Positions 17,453 to 26,017 of a stretch of 64,000 nt of DNA are shown piece after piece (position 1 is the first letter of the stretch; every line of letters begins with the position of its first letter). A program made the translations under genes and the position numbers. The notes beneath the pieces were generated by a model, which did not search any database, was not told the origin of the DNA, and saw nothing but the letters and a program-made list of their open reading frames with translations. Origin of the DNA: Helcococcus bovis (GTDB lineage Bacteria > Bacillota > Clostridia > Tissierellales > Peptoniphilaceae); assembly GCF_046035435.1 (NCBI RefSeq), contig NZ_JBFNFH010000003.1. One strand, 5' to 3'.

Positions 17453-17491
17453 AGCACCTACAAAAAGTAGGTGCTATTTTAATACCTTTTT
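17453..17491 (+). terminator. Terminator closing the cargo cassette
   Basis: Perfect 9-bp arms AGCACCTAC (17453-17461) and GTAGGTGCT (17467-17475) with an A5 loop, followed by a T-rich tail. It isolates the cassette from the portal gene. Confidence 0.8.
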
Positions 17492-17504
17492 TTAAGGAGA
17501 AAGA

Positions 17505-18764
17505 ATGAATATAATAAAAAAAATATTTAGTGGAAAATCAAGAGATAAACCAGTAAATAAGATTTCAGACAATCGATATAACTTTTATGTAGGAACCTCA
17601 TCTAGTGGTAAAAGAGTAACTGAACAAACTGCAATGACCATGTCTGCAGTATATGCTTGTGTAAGAATTTTATCTGAAACAATAGCTTCTCTTCCACTAC
17701 ATGTATATGAATATACAAATCTAGGTTCAACAAAAGCAATAAAGCATCCTTTATATAAAATACTTCATGATGAGCCAAATAGTGAAATGACAAGTTTTAT
17801 CTTTCGTGAAACCTTAATGACTCATCTTTTATTATGGGGTAATGCTTATGCCCAAATAATAAGAAATGGAAGAGGTGATGTTTTAGGATTATATCCTTTA
17901 ATGCCAGATAGGATTAAAGTTGATAGGGATGATAGTGGAGAAATATTTTATGAATACCGTATGACAAGTAAGACTATAAAGCTTTCAAATAAAGATGTCT
18001 TACACATTCCAGGATTAGGATTTGATGGATTGGTTGGATATTCTCCAATTGCTATGGCAAAAAATGCTATAGGAATGAGTATATCTGCTGAAGAGTATGG
18101 AGCAAAGTTTTTCTCAAATGGAGCAACACCAAGCGGAATACTTGAACATCCTGGTACTATAAAAAATCCAGAAGCAATGAGAGAGTCTTGGTCTAGGGGC
18201 TTTTCAGGAAATAACTCTCATAAGGTTGCAATACTTGAAGAAGGTATGAAATATACACCAATATCAATATCTCCAAATGAAGCCCAGTTTTTAGAAACGA
18301 GAAAATTTCAAATTACAGAAATAGCTAGAATTTTTAGGATACCTCCTCACATGGTAGGTGATCTTGAAAAGTCTAGCTTTTCTAATATAGAACAACAATC
18401 GCTAGAGTTTGTTAAATACACTCTTGATCCATGGGTTTCAAGGTGGGAACAAACTATAGTAAAAACACTTCTTAAAGAAGATGAAAAAGATAAATACTAT
18501 GTGAAGTTTAATGTTGATGGACTACTTCGTGGAGATTATCAATCAAGGATGAATGGATATTCTATAGGAAGACAAAATGGATGGATGAGTGCAAATGATA
18601 TTAGAAGGCTTGAAAACCTAGATTTAATACCTAAAGAAGAAGGAGGAGATTTGTATTTGGTAAATGGAAATATGCTACCACTAGAAAAGGCTGGTGCATT
18701 TTATAACAAGGAGGAAGAAAGTGAAGAAGTTTTGGAATTGGAAGAAGATAAAAAACAAAGATGA
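17505..18764 (+). CDS. Phage portal protein, HK97 family
   Basis: 419 residues with the HK97-type portal signature: VYACVRILSETIASLPLHVY near the N-terminus, HIPGLGFDGLVGYSPI in the middle, FRIPPHMVGDLEKSSFSNIEQQSLEFVKYTLDPW in the stem region, and MSANDIRRLENLDLIP near the C-terminus. It forms the dodecameric DNA channel of the head. AAGGAGAAAG precedes the ATG. Its last 44 bp overlap the protease gene, as in many members of this phage group. Confidence 0.95.
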   Translation: MNIIKKIFSGKSRDKPVNKISDNRYNFYVGTSSSGKRVTEQTAMTMSAVYACVRILSETIASLPLHVYEYTNLGSTKAIKHPLYKILHDEPNSEMTSFIFRETLMTHLLLWGNAYAQIIRNGRGDVLGLYPLMPDRIKVDRDDSGEIFYEYRMTSKTIKLSNKDVLHIPGLGFDGLVGYSPIAMAKNAIGMSISAEEYGAKFFSNGATPSGILEHPGTIKNPEAMRESWSRGFSGNNSHKVAILEEGMKYTPISISPNEAQFLETRKFQITEIARIFRIPPHMVGDLEKSSFSNIEQQSLEFVKYTLDPWVSRWEQTIVKTLLKEDEKDKYYVKFNVDGLLRGDYQSRMNGYSIGRQNGWMSANDIRRLENLDLIPKEEGGDLYLVNGNMLPLEKAGAFYNKEEESEEVLELEEDKKQR

Positions 18765-19443
18765 CACAACAGAAAATATCTTATTTCTAAACGGAACAAT
18801 TGCTGAAGAGTCTTGGTTTGATGATGACATCACACCAGGACTTTTTAAGTCTGAATTAGAAAAAAATAATGGGGACATTACAGTTTGGATTAACTCTCCT
18901 GGAGGAGATGTAATTGCTGCAGCACAAATATATAACATGCTGATGGATCACAAAGGAAATGTCACTGTAAAGATTGATGGTATTGCAGCATCAGCTGCAT
19001 CGGTGATTGCAATGGCGGGAACTAAAGTTTTAATGAGTCCAGTATCAATGATGATGATTCATAATCCAATGACAATTGCATTTGGAGATAAAACAGAAAT
19101 GAAAAGAGCAATCTCAATGCTTGATGAAATAAAGGATTCAATAGTAAATGCTTATGAAATAAAAACATCTCTATCAAGGGATAAAATTTCAAAGTTAATG
19201 GATGAAGAAACTTGGATGAATGCTAATAAAGCTATGGAGATGGGTTTTTGTGATGACATCATGAAAAGAGAGATAAATGAAGATTTAGATAGTCCAAGCA
19301 TTAGTTCAATGTATTCAAGTGTCAAGGTAATGAACCACTTAATGGATAAGATCGCCACTAAAGCCAAAATAAAGGGCTTAAAAAAAGATGTAAAAGCAGA
19401 GGAACTCAACAATAGATTAAATTTAATAAAAATTTGGAGGTAG
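18721..19443 (+). CDS. ClpP-like head maturation protease
   Basis: 240 residues. ClpP/S49-like fold: ITVWINSPGGDVIAAAQIYN, the nucleophile serine in GIAASAASVIAMAG (Ser91), and the catalytic histidine in SMMMIHNP (His114). It cleaves capsid scaffold sequences during head maturation. GTG 18721 is preferred because AAGGAGG lies at 18708-18714; the in-frame ATG at 18694 has no suitable binding site. It overlaps the portal gene and is followed 2 bp later by the capsid gene. Confidence 0.93.
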   Translation: MKKFWNWKKIKNKDDTTENILFLNGTIAEESWFDDDITPGLFKSELEKNNGDITVWINSPGGDVIAAAQIYNMLMDHKGNVTVKIDGIAASAASVIAMAGTKVLMSPVSMMMIHNPMTIAFGDKTEMKRAISMLDEIKDSIVNAYEIKTSLSRDKISKLMDEETWMNANKAMEMGFCDDIMKREINEDLDSPSISSMYSSVKVMNHLMDKIATKAKIKGLKKDVKAEELNNRLNLIKIWR

Positions 19444-19445
19444 AA

Positions 19446-20615
19446 ATGAATAAATTACAAGAAATGATTGAAAAAAGAAACTCTTATTGGGAACAAACAA
19501 AAAACTTTGTAGAAGATAAAAAAGATAAAGATGGTCTTTTATCAAAAGAAGATTACAAGGAGTATGAAAAGATGGAAGATAAAATAAAAAATTATTCTAT
19601 TGAAATAGAAAGATTAAGAAGAGAGAGTGAAATTAATAAAGAATTAGAAAAGCCTGTAAATGAGGCAATTAAGAATAGACCAATGGCAATGAATGAAAAA
19701 GATACACCTTTAAGAAAAAAGGAAGAATATAAAAATGCTATGCTTAATGCTTTAAGGTCAAACTTTAAGAGAGTTGATAATATTTTACAGGAAGGAATAG
19801 ATGAAAATGGTGGATATTTAGTACCAGAAGAATATGACGATAGGATAATTCAAATCCTTGAACAAGAAAACATAATGAGAAAACTTGCTACAAATATTAC
19901 AACTCAAGGAGAAAGAAAAATTAATATTGCAGCAAGTATGCCAGCAGCATCTTGGATTGAAGAAGGTGGAGAATTTAAGTTTGGAGAAGGATCATTTAAT
20001 CAAGTAATTCTTGATGCATTCAAGCTTCATGTAGGTATTAAAGTTACTGATGAGCTTTTATATGATTCATCTTTTGACCTTGAAACTTTTATAATAAATG
20101 AATTTGGAAAGGCTTTATCTAATGCAGAAGAAGATGCATTCTTAAACGGTGATGGAAAGAATAAACCAACAGGAGTTTTTGATTCTACAAATGGAGGAAG
20201 TTTATTACCAGAAGTAAACCTAACAACTGATTCATTAATAGATTTAGTATATAAGCTTAAAAGACCTTACAGAAAAAATGCCTCATTTATTATTAATGAT
20301 AATTTGATTGGAAAAATAAGAAAATTAAAGGATGCTAATCAAGCATATATTTGGCAAAGTTCATACCAAGAAGGTGAGCCAGATAGACTATTAGGATATC
20401 CTGTTTATACATCTCAATTTGCACCAGAAGATAAGATTGCTTTTGGTGATTTTTATTATTACAACATTGGAGATAGAGGTACAAGAGGAATTCAAGAATT
20501 AAGAGAACTATTTGCAGGTAATGGCATGGTAGGATTTTTAGCTAAAGAAAGAGTTGATGGAAAATTAGTTCTTAAAGAGGCAGTTCAAATTTTACCAATA
20601 ACAAAAGCTTTATAG
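19446..20615 (+). CDS. Major capsid protein, HK97 gp5-like
   Basis: 389 residues. The first 100 form a charged coiled-coil delta/scaffold-like domain (MEDKIKNYSIEIERLRRESE). The mature capsid fold begins near NILQEGIDENGGYLVPEEYDDRI and continues through SWIEEGGEFKFGE, NAEEDAFLNGDGKNKPTGVF and LLGYPVYTSQFAP, all typical of HK97-like capsids. ATG 19446 lies 4 bases after GGAGGT. The neighbouring protease probably removes the N-terminal domain. Confidence 0.95.
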   Translation: MNKLQEMIEKRNSYWEQTKNFVEDKKDKDGLLSKEDYKEYEKMEDKIKNYSIEIERLRRESEINKELEKPVNEAIKNRPMAMNEKDTPLRKKEEYKNAMLNALRSNFKRVDNILQEGIDENGGYLVPEEYDDRIIQILEQENIMRKLATNITTQGERKINIAASMPAASWIEEGGEFKFGEGSFNQVILDAFKLHVGIKVTDELLYDSSFDLETFIINEFGKALSNAEEDAFLNGDGKNKPTGVFDSTNGGSLLPEVNLTTDSLIDLVYKLKRPYRKNASFIINDNLIGKIRKLKDANQAYIWQSSYQEGEPDRLLGYPVYTSQFAPEDKIAFGDFYYYNIGDRGTRGIQELRELFAGNGMVGFLAKERVDGKLVLKEAVQILPITKAL

Positions 20616-20634
20616 AAAATAAGGGGGTGTGATT

Positions 20635-20904
20635 TTGAAAATAGATCTTGAAAGTGTAAAAAATTATTTAAGAGTAGATTTTGAAGATGATGATTTATTA
20701 ATTGCATCTCTTATAGAATCTTCAAAAAATCTATGTATGGACATTTTAAGAACGGATAATCTTGATATGGATAGTGAAATTATTAAAACTGCTATTTTAT
20801 ATTCAGTTGCTTTCCTTTATGAACATAGAGAAGAAGCAAATCATAAAGAACTTACCTTAACATTAAGGGCGTTACTTTTTGGATTAAGAAAGGCAGAGTT
20901 TTAA
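20635..20904 (+). CDS. Head-tail connector, gp6-like
   Basis: About 89 residues, of the small helical gp6-like adaptor family: DLESVKNYLRVDFEDDDLLIASLIESSKN then AILYSVAFLYEHREEA. It joins the portal to the tail-side proteins. TTG 20635 is preferred: a purine-rich Shine-Dalgarno (AAGGGGGTGTGATT, 20621-20634) lies just before it, and the GTG at 20629 is inside that site. It overlaps the next start by one base. Confidence 0.82.
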   Translation: MKIDLESVKNYLRVDFEDDDLLIASLIESSKNLCMDILRTDNLDMDSEIIKTAILYSVAFLYEHREEANHKELTLTLRALLFGLRKAEF

Positions 20905-21263
20905 TGAAAATATCCTTATTAAATCAAAAGATATTAATACAAAAACTAGATGTAAAAACAGATAATATAGGAAACCAAATAGATAATTGGAAGGATTATA
21001 TATCTGTTTTTACAACTATTAGTGGACAATCACCAAATGAATCAATACAAAATGGTGCTATTTGGGATGTAGGAAGTATTAACTTTACATTAAGATATCA
21101 GAAAAAACTTGAATATATAGATTCTAAAAACTACAGAATAATTTTTAGAAATGAAATATATGACATAAAAGGAATCGATTATTTAAGTTTTAAGAAAAAA
21201 ATGATAAAGGTTAATGCAAGTAAAATTGAAAGGAAGAATGATGAAGGTAAAAGTAATAAGTAA
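20904..21263 (+). CDS. Head closure / head-tail adaptor protein
   Basis: 119 residues with the beta-rich SPP1 gp16-like pattern: LNQKILIQKLDVKTDNIGNQ, NWKDYISVFTTISG, then FTLRYQKKLEYIDSKNYRIIF and YDIKGIDYLS. It closes the head after packaging and receives the tail. It sits in the expected slot between the gp6-like and gp10-like genes. Confidence 0.85.
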   Translation: MKISLLNQKILIQKLDVKTDNIGNQIDNWKDYISVFTTISGQSPNESIQNGAIWDVGSINFTLRYQKKLEYIDSKNYRIIFRNEIYDIKGIDYLSFKKKMIKVNASKIERKNDEGKSNK

Positions 21264-21402
21264 ATTTTTTGGAATAAAAGAAAATAAGAACTTTGAAGTA
21301 GGTGAAATTCTAACTTCAAAAGATACTACAATTGCAAGACTTAAATTTTTTGTATCAGAAGATGTGTGTAAAGAGATAAAAGAAGATGAAAAATCTAAAT
21401 GA
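21238..21402 (+). CDS. Small hypothetical phage protein
   Basis: 54-55 residues (MKVKVISKFFGIKENKNF and onward), basic N-terminus and acidic C-terminus. Adjacent ATGs at 21238 and 21241, with GAAAGGAAG just upstream. It overlaps the head-closure gene by 26 bp and the gp10-like gene by 17 bp; the tight packing supports it being real. Small proteins at this position are common in this phage group, function unknown. Confidence 0.6.
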   Translation: MMKVKVISKFFGIKENKNFEVGEILTSKDTTIARLKFFVSEDVCKEIKEDEKSK

Positions 21403-21730
21403 TGAATTAAAAAACATTTTAGAAGATTACTCAGATGAAATAATAAAGATAAGTAATGAAGCAATAAATGAGACTGCAAAAGAGGCGATAGAGGAATTAA
21501 AATCATCAGGAGATTTTAAGGATAAAAGAGGAAAGTATAGAAAAGGCTGGAAAGTAAAAGCTGGAAGTAGTTTTTTAGGAGTTAAGGGAGCTATTATTCA
21601 CAACAAAGAATATTAGCTTACTCATTTACTTGAATATGGTCATTTAACTAGAAATGGAAAAAGAACTAGAGCATTTCCTCATATAAGTAAGGTTGAAGAA
21701 AAGTTAGGAGAAAAATTAGAAAGAAAAATA
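21386..21730 (+). pseudogene. HK97 gp10-like tail completion gene with internal stop
   Basis: The frame opens at ATG 21386 and stops at TAG 21614-21616 after 76 codons, but continues in the same frame for 37 more codons to TAA 21728-21730. The continuation LTHLLEYGHLTRNGKRTRAFPHI is the conserved C-terminus of gp10-like proteins, which usually have a glutamine just before LTHLLE. A CAG-to-TAG change is therefore the likely cause. The product normally sits at the head-tail junction, so the lesion should block virion assembly unless the amber codon is suppressed or a sequencing error is involved. Intact length would be 114 residues. Confidence 0.8.
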
Positions 21731-21741
21731 AAGGAAAAGTT

Positions 21742-22059
21742 ATGAAACTAGAAGAATTTTTTATTGAATTAGAAAAGTATATGAATATTCCTGTTTCTTA
21801 TGACCATTTTAAAGATACTCCTACAATCCCTTTTATTGCATACATTGATACAGGAAAGAATACTTTTGTAGCAGATGGAAGAGTTTATACAAAAAGTAGA
21901 AATATAAGAATTGAATTATATACAGAAAAGAAAGACTTTAATTTAGAAGATAAATTAGAGTCTTTTTTAGAAGATAAGTTTGGTGTGTGGGAAGATGATG
22001 AAACTATTTATATAAGAGAAGAGAATCTTTTCATGCACAGCTATTATGTACAAATTTAG
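21742..22059 (+). CDS. Tail terminator/minor tail protein
   Basis: 105 residues (FFIELEKYMNIPVSYDHF, PFIAYIDTGKNTFVADGRVY, NIRIELYTEKKDF). The pattern and position, after gp10 and before the major tail protein, match tail terminator proteins of the gpU/pi2-type. It would cap the tail tube. AAAGGAAAAG precedes the ATG. Confidence 0.78.
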   Translation: MKLEEFFIELEKYMNIPVSYDHFKDTPTIPFIAYIDTGKNTFVADGRVYTKSRNIRIELYTEKKDFNLEDKLESFLEDKFGVWEDDETIYIREENLFMHSYYVQI

Positions 22060-22067
22060 GAGGAGAA

Positions 22068-22628
22068 ATGAATAAAGTAAAATACGGGCTTTCAAATATC
22101 CACATTTGGCCAATTACAAAAGATGATGACAAAGAAACTACTTATGGTGAGTTAATTAGAATACAAGGTGCTGTAAGTATTTCATTTAAGGCAGAAGGTT
22201 CACAAGATCCATTTTATGCTGATAATGTAGCATATCATGTAATATCTGCAAATAACGGATATTCAGGTTCACTTGAAATATCATTGATACCAGATGAGTT
22301 TCTAACTCAAATATTATCAATGAAGATAAATGAACAAGATGGTGTTCTAACAGAAACAGCAGATGATAAAAATGTTTCTTTTGCAATGGCATTTCAATTT
22401 GAAGGAGACAAAAATGCAATTAGACACATTTTTTATAAATGCTCTGCAACAAGACCTGCAATAGAAGGAGAAACCATAGCTGATAAGGTAGAACCAAAGA
22501 CAGATACCTTGGAATTTAGTGCTATACCAAGAATATCTGATAAAAAGGTGAGATCTAAAATAGAACCAGGAAAACCTGCATATGATAGCTTTTTTACTAA
22601 GCCTTATCAAGAGACTAAAGTTTTATAG
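22068..22628 (+). CDS. Major tail protein, phi13 type
   Basis: 186 residues with the phi13-like major tail pattern: KVKYGLSNIHIWPI near the N-terminus, GAVSISFKAEGSQDPFYADNVAY, GYSGSLEISLIPDEF, and a C-terminal PAYDSFFTKPYQET. It polymerises as the tail tube around the tape measure. AGGAGG precedes the ATG. It lies directly before the tail chaperone, as expected. Confidence 0.92.
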   Translation: MNKVKYGLSNIHIWPITKDDDKETTYGELIRIQGAVSISFKAEGSQDPFYADNVAYHVISANNGYSGSLEISLIPDEFLTQILSMKINEQDGVLTETADDKNVSFAMAFQFEGDKNAIRHIFYKCSATRPAIEGETIADKVEPKTDTLEFSAIPRISDKKVRSKIEPGKPAYDSFFTKPYQETKVL

Positions 22629-22636
22629 GAGAGAAT

Positions 22637-23011
22637 ATGGAAAAGACACTAACAATATCAAATAAGAAAGTAAGATTTAAATGCACTGGTGGATTTTTAA
22701 TAAAATACAGACAACTTACAGGAGATGATCCAATTAAAGCAATTTCTGATCTTGAAAAGATAATGTCAGATAAAAATAAAAAAGAAATATCTCTTGATGA
22801 AATAAGCTTTAATGACTTATTAACTTTTTACAATATCATCTGGGTACTAGCAAAAACAGCAGATGATAGTATTAGTGATTTAGAAACTTGGATATCATCA
22901 TTTGATGAATTTCCATTAGCAGATATATTAATGGATCTTCTTGATTTAATTCAAAATGCATTTAAATCTAACTTATCATTAAAAGAATCAAAAAAAAAGA
23001 TGGGGAAATAA
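22637..23011 (+). CDS. Tail assembly chaperone (gpG-like)
   Basis: 124 residues, small helical protein between the major tail and tape-measure genes (FKCTGGFLIKYRQLTGDDP, FLYIIWVLAKT-like core). This is the gpG-like short product. A slippery run near its end allows a -1 shift into a second frame that ends at 23187, giving a gpGT-like product of about 183 residues (see the separate entry). The chaperone guides tape-measure assembly and is not in the virion. Confidence 0.85.
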   Translation: MEKTLTISNKKVRFKCTGGFLIKYRQLTGDDPIKAISDLEKIMSDKNKKEISLDEISFNDLLTFYNIIWVLAKTADDSISDLETWISSFDEFPLADILMDLLDLIQNAFKSNLSLKESKKKMGK

Positions 23012-23187
23012 GACTTGAAGATATGCTTGTAGGAGCAAGTTTAAGAGGTTTATCAATAGATTCATTTAGTGATATGAGTCCAGGACAAATAGTAGATTTT
23101 TGTGTTGCATACAATAATCTTTTACAAGGAGACTTAAAAGATAAAGAGGATAGATTAGCTACTCAAGAGGATTTTGATAAATTTTAA
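22993..23187 (+). other. Programmed -1 frameshift site and T-domain extension of the tail chaperone
   Basis: The heptamer A-AAA-AAG at 22993-22999 is in the correct phase for a -1 slip and lies within a run of nine A. After the slip the frame reads DGEIRLEDMLVGASLRGL and continues through MSPGQIVDFCVAYNN to TAA 23185-23187. This extension has no start codon or ribosome site of its own, and its position is that of the T extension in gpG-gpGT pairs. Confidence 0.82.
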
Positions 23188-23191
23188 TTAC

Positions 23192-23211
23192 ACACCTTAC
23201 GGTGTTTTTTT
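23192..23211 (+). terminator. Short terminator after the tail chaperone
   Basis: ACACC (23192-23196), loop TTAC, GGTGT (23201-23205), followed by a run of T. It may only attenuate transcription into the tape-measure gene. Confidence 0.6.
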
Positions 23212-23224
23212 ATTGGAGTAAATT

Positions 23225-26017
23225 ATGGCAGGAAAAATAAAAGGTATAACAATTGAAATAGATGGGAATACTTCGAAACTTTCAGACAAACTTAAGGATG
23301 TAGAATCAAAATCCAAAGATACTAATAAGTCATTAAAGGACATTGAAAAAAGTCTTAAGTTTCATCCTGGAAATACAGAACTTGTATCTCAACAACAAAG
23401 AAAATTAAAAGAAGCAATTGAAAACACCAAAGAAAAATTAAATATATTAAAAGATGCGGATGTTAAAGCAAAAGAACAACTTGCTAATGGAAAACTTGGT
23501 CAGGATGCATATGATGAACTTCAAAGAGAAATTATAGCTACAGAAGGAGCTTTATCAAGTTATAATACAAGACTTGATAAATCTCAAAAAGAGCAAGAAA
23601 GTCTTAAAACAAATACTGAGGCATTAAAAGATAAACTTGAAGAAAGTGGAAAAACTACAGATGACCTTGCAGATTTAATGGGTGATAAGTTTGTAGACTC
23701 TCTTGAAAAGGGAGAAGGTTCTTCAAAAGAAGTAAAAAAAGCTATAGATAAATTATCAGAGTCAATGGATGAAGGCTCAAATGAAGTGGAGGGAATGATT
23801 CAATCCTTTACTGAATTTAATAGTGTTATTGAGGTTTTTTCTAAAGTAAAAGATGCTGCAGTTGCAGTCTTTAGTAAAATTTCTGAAGCTTGGAAAGAAA
23901 TAGATGATGGACTTGATACTATAGTTTCAAAAACAGGTGCATCTGGAGAAGCACTTGATTCTATGAATAATGAGTTTAAAGATATTTATTCAAGTATGGC
24001 AGTAGATGCAAAGTCAGTAGGAGATGCAATCGGTGAGGTAAATACTCAATTTGGATTTCAAGGCGATGAACTAGAAAATGCAAGTAAAATTTTACTTAAA
24101 TATAGTGAAATAAATGGAGTTGATGTAACAAACTCTACACAACTTGCTAAAAAAGCAATGGATCAATTTAATTTATCAAATAAAGATCTATCAATGGTTT
24201 TAGATTCTGTAACTAAAGCAGGGCAAGATACTGGTGTTTCAGTGGATTCATTATTTGATAAAGTCACTGCAGGAGCACCTACTTTAACTAATTTAGGTCT
24301 ATCATTTGAAGAATCAGTTGTTTTACTAAGTAGATTTGAACAAGGAGGACTTGATTCATCAAAGATGCTAGGTTTTATGACAAAAGCTCAAGCTGTAGCA
24401 GCAAAGGACGGTAAGAGTTTAACTACAGTATTAGAAGAGTTTTCTAATAAAGCAAAGACATCAACTGATAAAACAAAACTCTTAGAAGAAGCAAATAGAC
24501 TCTTTGGTACTAAAGGTGGAGCTGTTATGCTTAAAGCCATCCAAGAAGGAAAACTTGGACTTGAAGATTTATCTAAAGTTGTAGAAAATTCAGCAGGTTC
24601 TGTATCTAGCACTTATGAAAATATGCAAGATCCAGCTGATAAATTTACTATAGCTCAAAACAATCTAAAACTTGCACTAGCAGAAGTTGGTACAACAATT
24701 CAAGAATCATTAGCACCTGCTATAAATTTTGTAGTTGATATAATTCAAAAATTAGTAGAGTGGTTTACATCACTTGATGAAAATACAAAAACAATAATTG
24801 TTACAGTTACAGGCTTAGTTGCAGTAATTACAAGTATTATTTTAGTAGTTGGTTTAATAAGTTCAGCGCTTACAACTTTAGGACCTATAATTGCATCTGT
24901 TAAAGCAGCATTTATAGGGTTTGGAACAAGTCTAAGTTCTTTATTTACCTTTGTAGCAGCAAACCCTATAGTTTTAATAATAGCTGCGATAGTTGCTGCA
25001 ATAGTATTAATAATTAAAAATTGGGATGCAGTTAAAGAAAAGACTATAGAGGTATGGAATTCTATAGTTGAATTTTTAAATCCTATAATTTCAGGAATAA
25101 AAGATTTCATTATAAATGTTTTTAATGGAATTAAAGATGTTATTACAAGTATATTTAACGGAATAAAAATAATAATCACAAGTGTCTTTGAAGGAATAAA
25201 AACTGGAATAACAATTTATATTAATGCTATAAAAACAATTATTACAAGTGTATTTAATATAATAAAAACGATCGTAACAAGTATATGGAATGGAATAAAA
25301 TTAGTAATTACAAGCGTCTTGGAAGGTATAAAAATAGGTGTAACAGCTTATGTTAATACTATAAAAAATGTAATTACAAGTGTTTTTAATATAGTTAAAT
25401 CGATAGTATCTAATATATGGAATTCTATCAAATCAATAATTACAATCGTCTTGGAAGGTATAAAAACAGGTGTAACTACTGCAATAAACTCGGTAAAAAA
25501 TATAATTACAAATGTATTTAATGGAATAAAAAGAACAGTTTCAACTATATGGAATGGAATAAAGACTGCCATAACTACGCCAATAACTGCTGCAAAAGAT
25601 GCTGTTAAAAGAATTATTGATGCTATAAAAGGATTATTTAACTTTAAGTTTAAGTGGCCAAAGATTCCAAAGCCTCATTTTAGATTACAAGGATCACTTA
25701 ATCCTATAAGGTGGGTTAAAGAGGGACTTCCAAAATTAAATATTGACTGGTATCAAAAGGGAGGTATTTTTGATAAACCATCAATAATAGGTGTCGGTGA
25801 AAGAGGTTCAGAAGCAGTAGTTCCTACAAATAAATTAGATAAATTTTTTGATGATGCCTTAAATAGAGTTAATATTTCAAGAGAAAAAACAAATGCTGAA
25901 GGGATTATTATTAATATAGAAAAATTAGAAGTTAGAAAAGAAAGTGATATAGAAAAAATTGCTTTAGAATTATATAAACTTACAAAAAGAAATGAGAGGG
26001 GGTTATCTGGTGTATAA
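23225..26017 (+). CDS. Tape measure protein
   Basis: 930 residues. The N-terminal third is coiled coil (KDVESKSKDTNKSLKDIEKS and onward). Residues about 230-480 carry the conserved phage tail tape-measure core (GLSFEESVVLLSRFEQGG, NRLFGTKGG). Hydrophobic segments lie near 520-600. Residues about 618-800 are built of degenerate 11-residue repeats of the type ITSVFNGIKTI, visible also in the DNA at 25075-25600. The C-terminus has the usual YQKGGIFDKPSIIGVGERG. It sets tail length and takes part in DNA ejection. Overlaps the Dit gene by 8 bp. Confidence 0.95.
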   Translation: MAGKIKGITIEIDGNTSKLSDKLKDVESKSKDTNKSLKDIEKSLKFHPGNTELVSQQQRKLKEAIENTKEKLNILKDADVKAKEQLANGKLGQDAYDELQREIIATEGALSSYNTRLDKSQKEQESLKTNTEALKDKLEESGKTTDDLADLMGDKFVDSLEKGEGSSKEVKKAIDKLSESMDEGSNEVEGMIQSFTEFNSVIEVFSKVKDAAVAVFSKISEAWKEIDDGLDTIVSKTGASGEALDSMNNEFKDIYSSMAVDAKSVGDAIGEVNTQFGFQGDELENASKILLKYSEINGVDVTNSTQLAKKAMDQFNLSNKDLSMVLDSVTKAGQDTGVSVDSLFDKVTAGAPTLTNLGLSFEESVVLLSRFEQGGLDSSKMLGFMTKAQAVAAKDGKSLTTVLEEFSNKAKTSTDKTKLLEEANRLFGTKGGAVMLKAIQEGKLGLEDLSKVVENSAGSVSSTYENMQDPADKFTIAQNNLKLALAEVGTTIQESLAPAINFVVDIIQKLVEWFTSLDENTKTIIVTVTGLVAVITSIILVVGLISSALTTLGPIIASVKAAFIGFGTSLSSLFTFVAANPIVLIIAAIVAAIVLIIKNWDAVKEKTIEVWNSIVEFLNPIISGIKDFIINVFNGIKDVITSIFNGIKIIITSVFEGIKTGITIYINAIKTIITSVFNIIKTIVTSIWNGIKLVITSVLEGIKIGVTAYVNTIKNVITSVFNIVKSIVSNIWNSIKSIITIVLEGIKTGVTTAINSVKNIITNVFNGIKRTVSTIWNGIKTAITTPITAAKDAVKRIIDAIKGLFNFKFKWPKIPKPHFRLQGSLNPIRWVKEGLPKLNIDWYQKGGIFDKPSIIGVGERGSEAVVPTNKLDKFFDDALNRVNISREKTNAEGIIINIEKLEVRKESDIEKIALELYKLTKRNERGLSGV

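Noticed and set aside
24388..25572. Three antisense ORFs opposite the tape-measure gene
   Set aside because: They are hydrophobic low-complexity shadows of the repeated ITSVFNGIK codons and have no ribosome sites.
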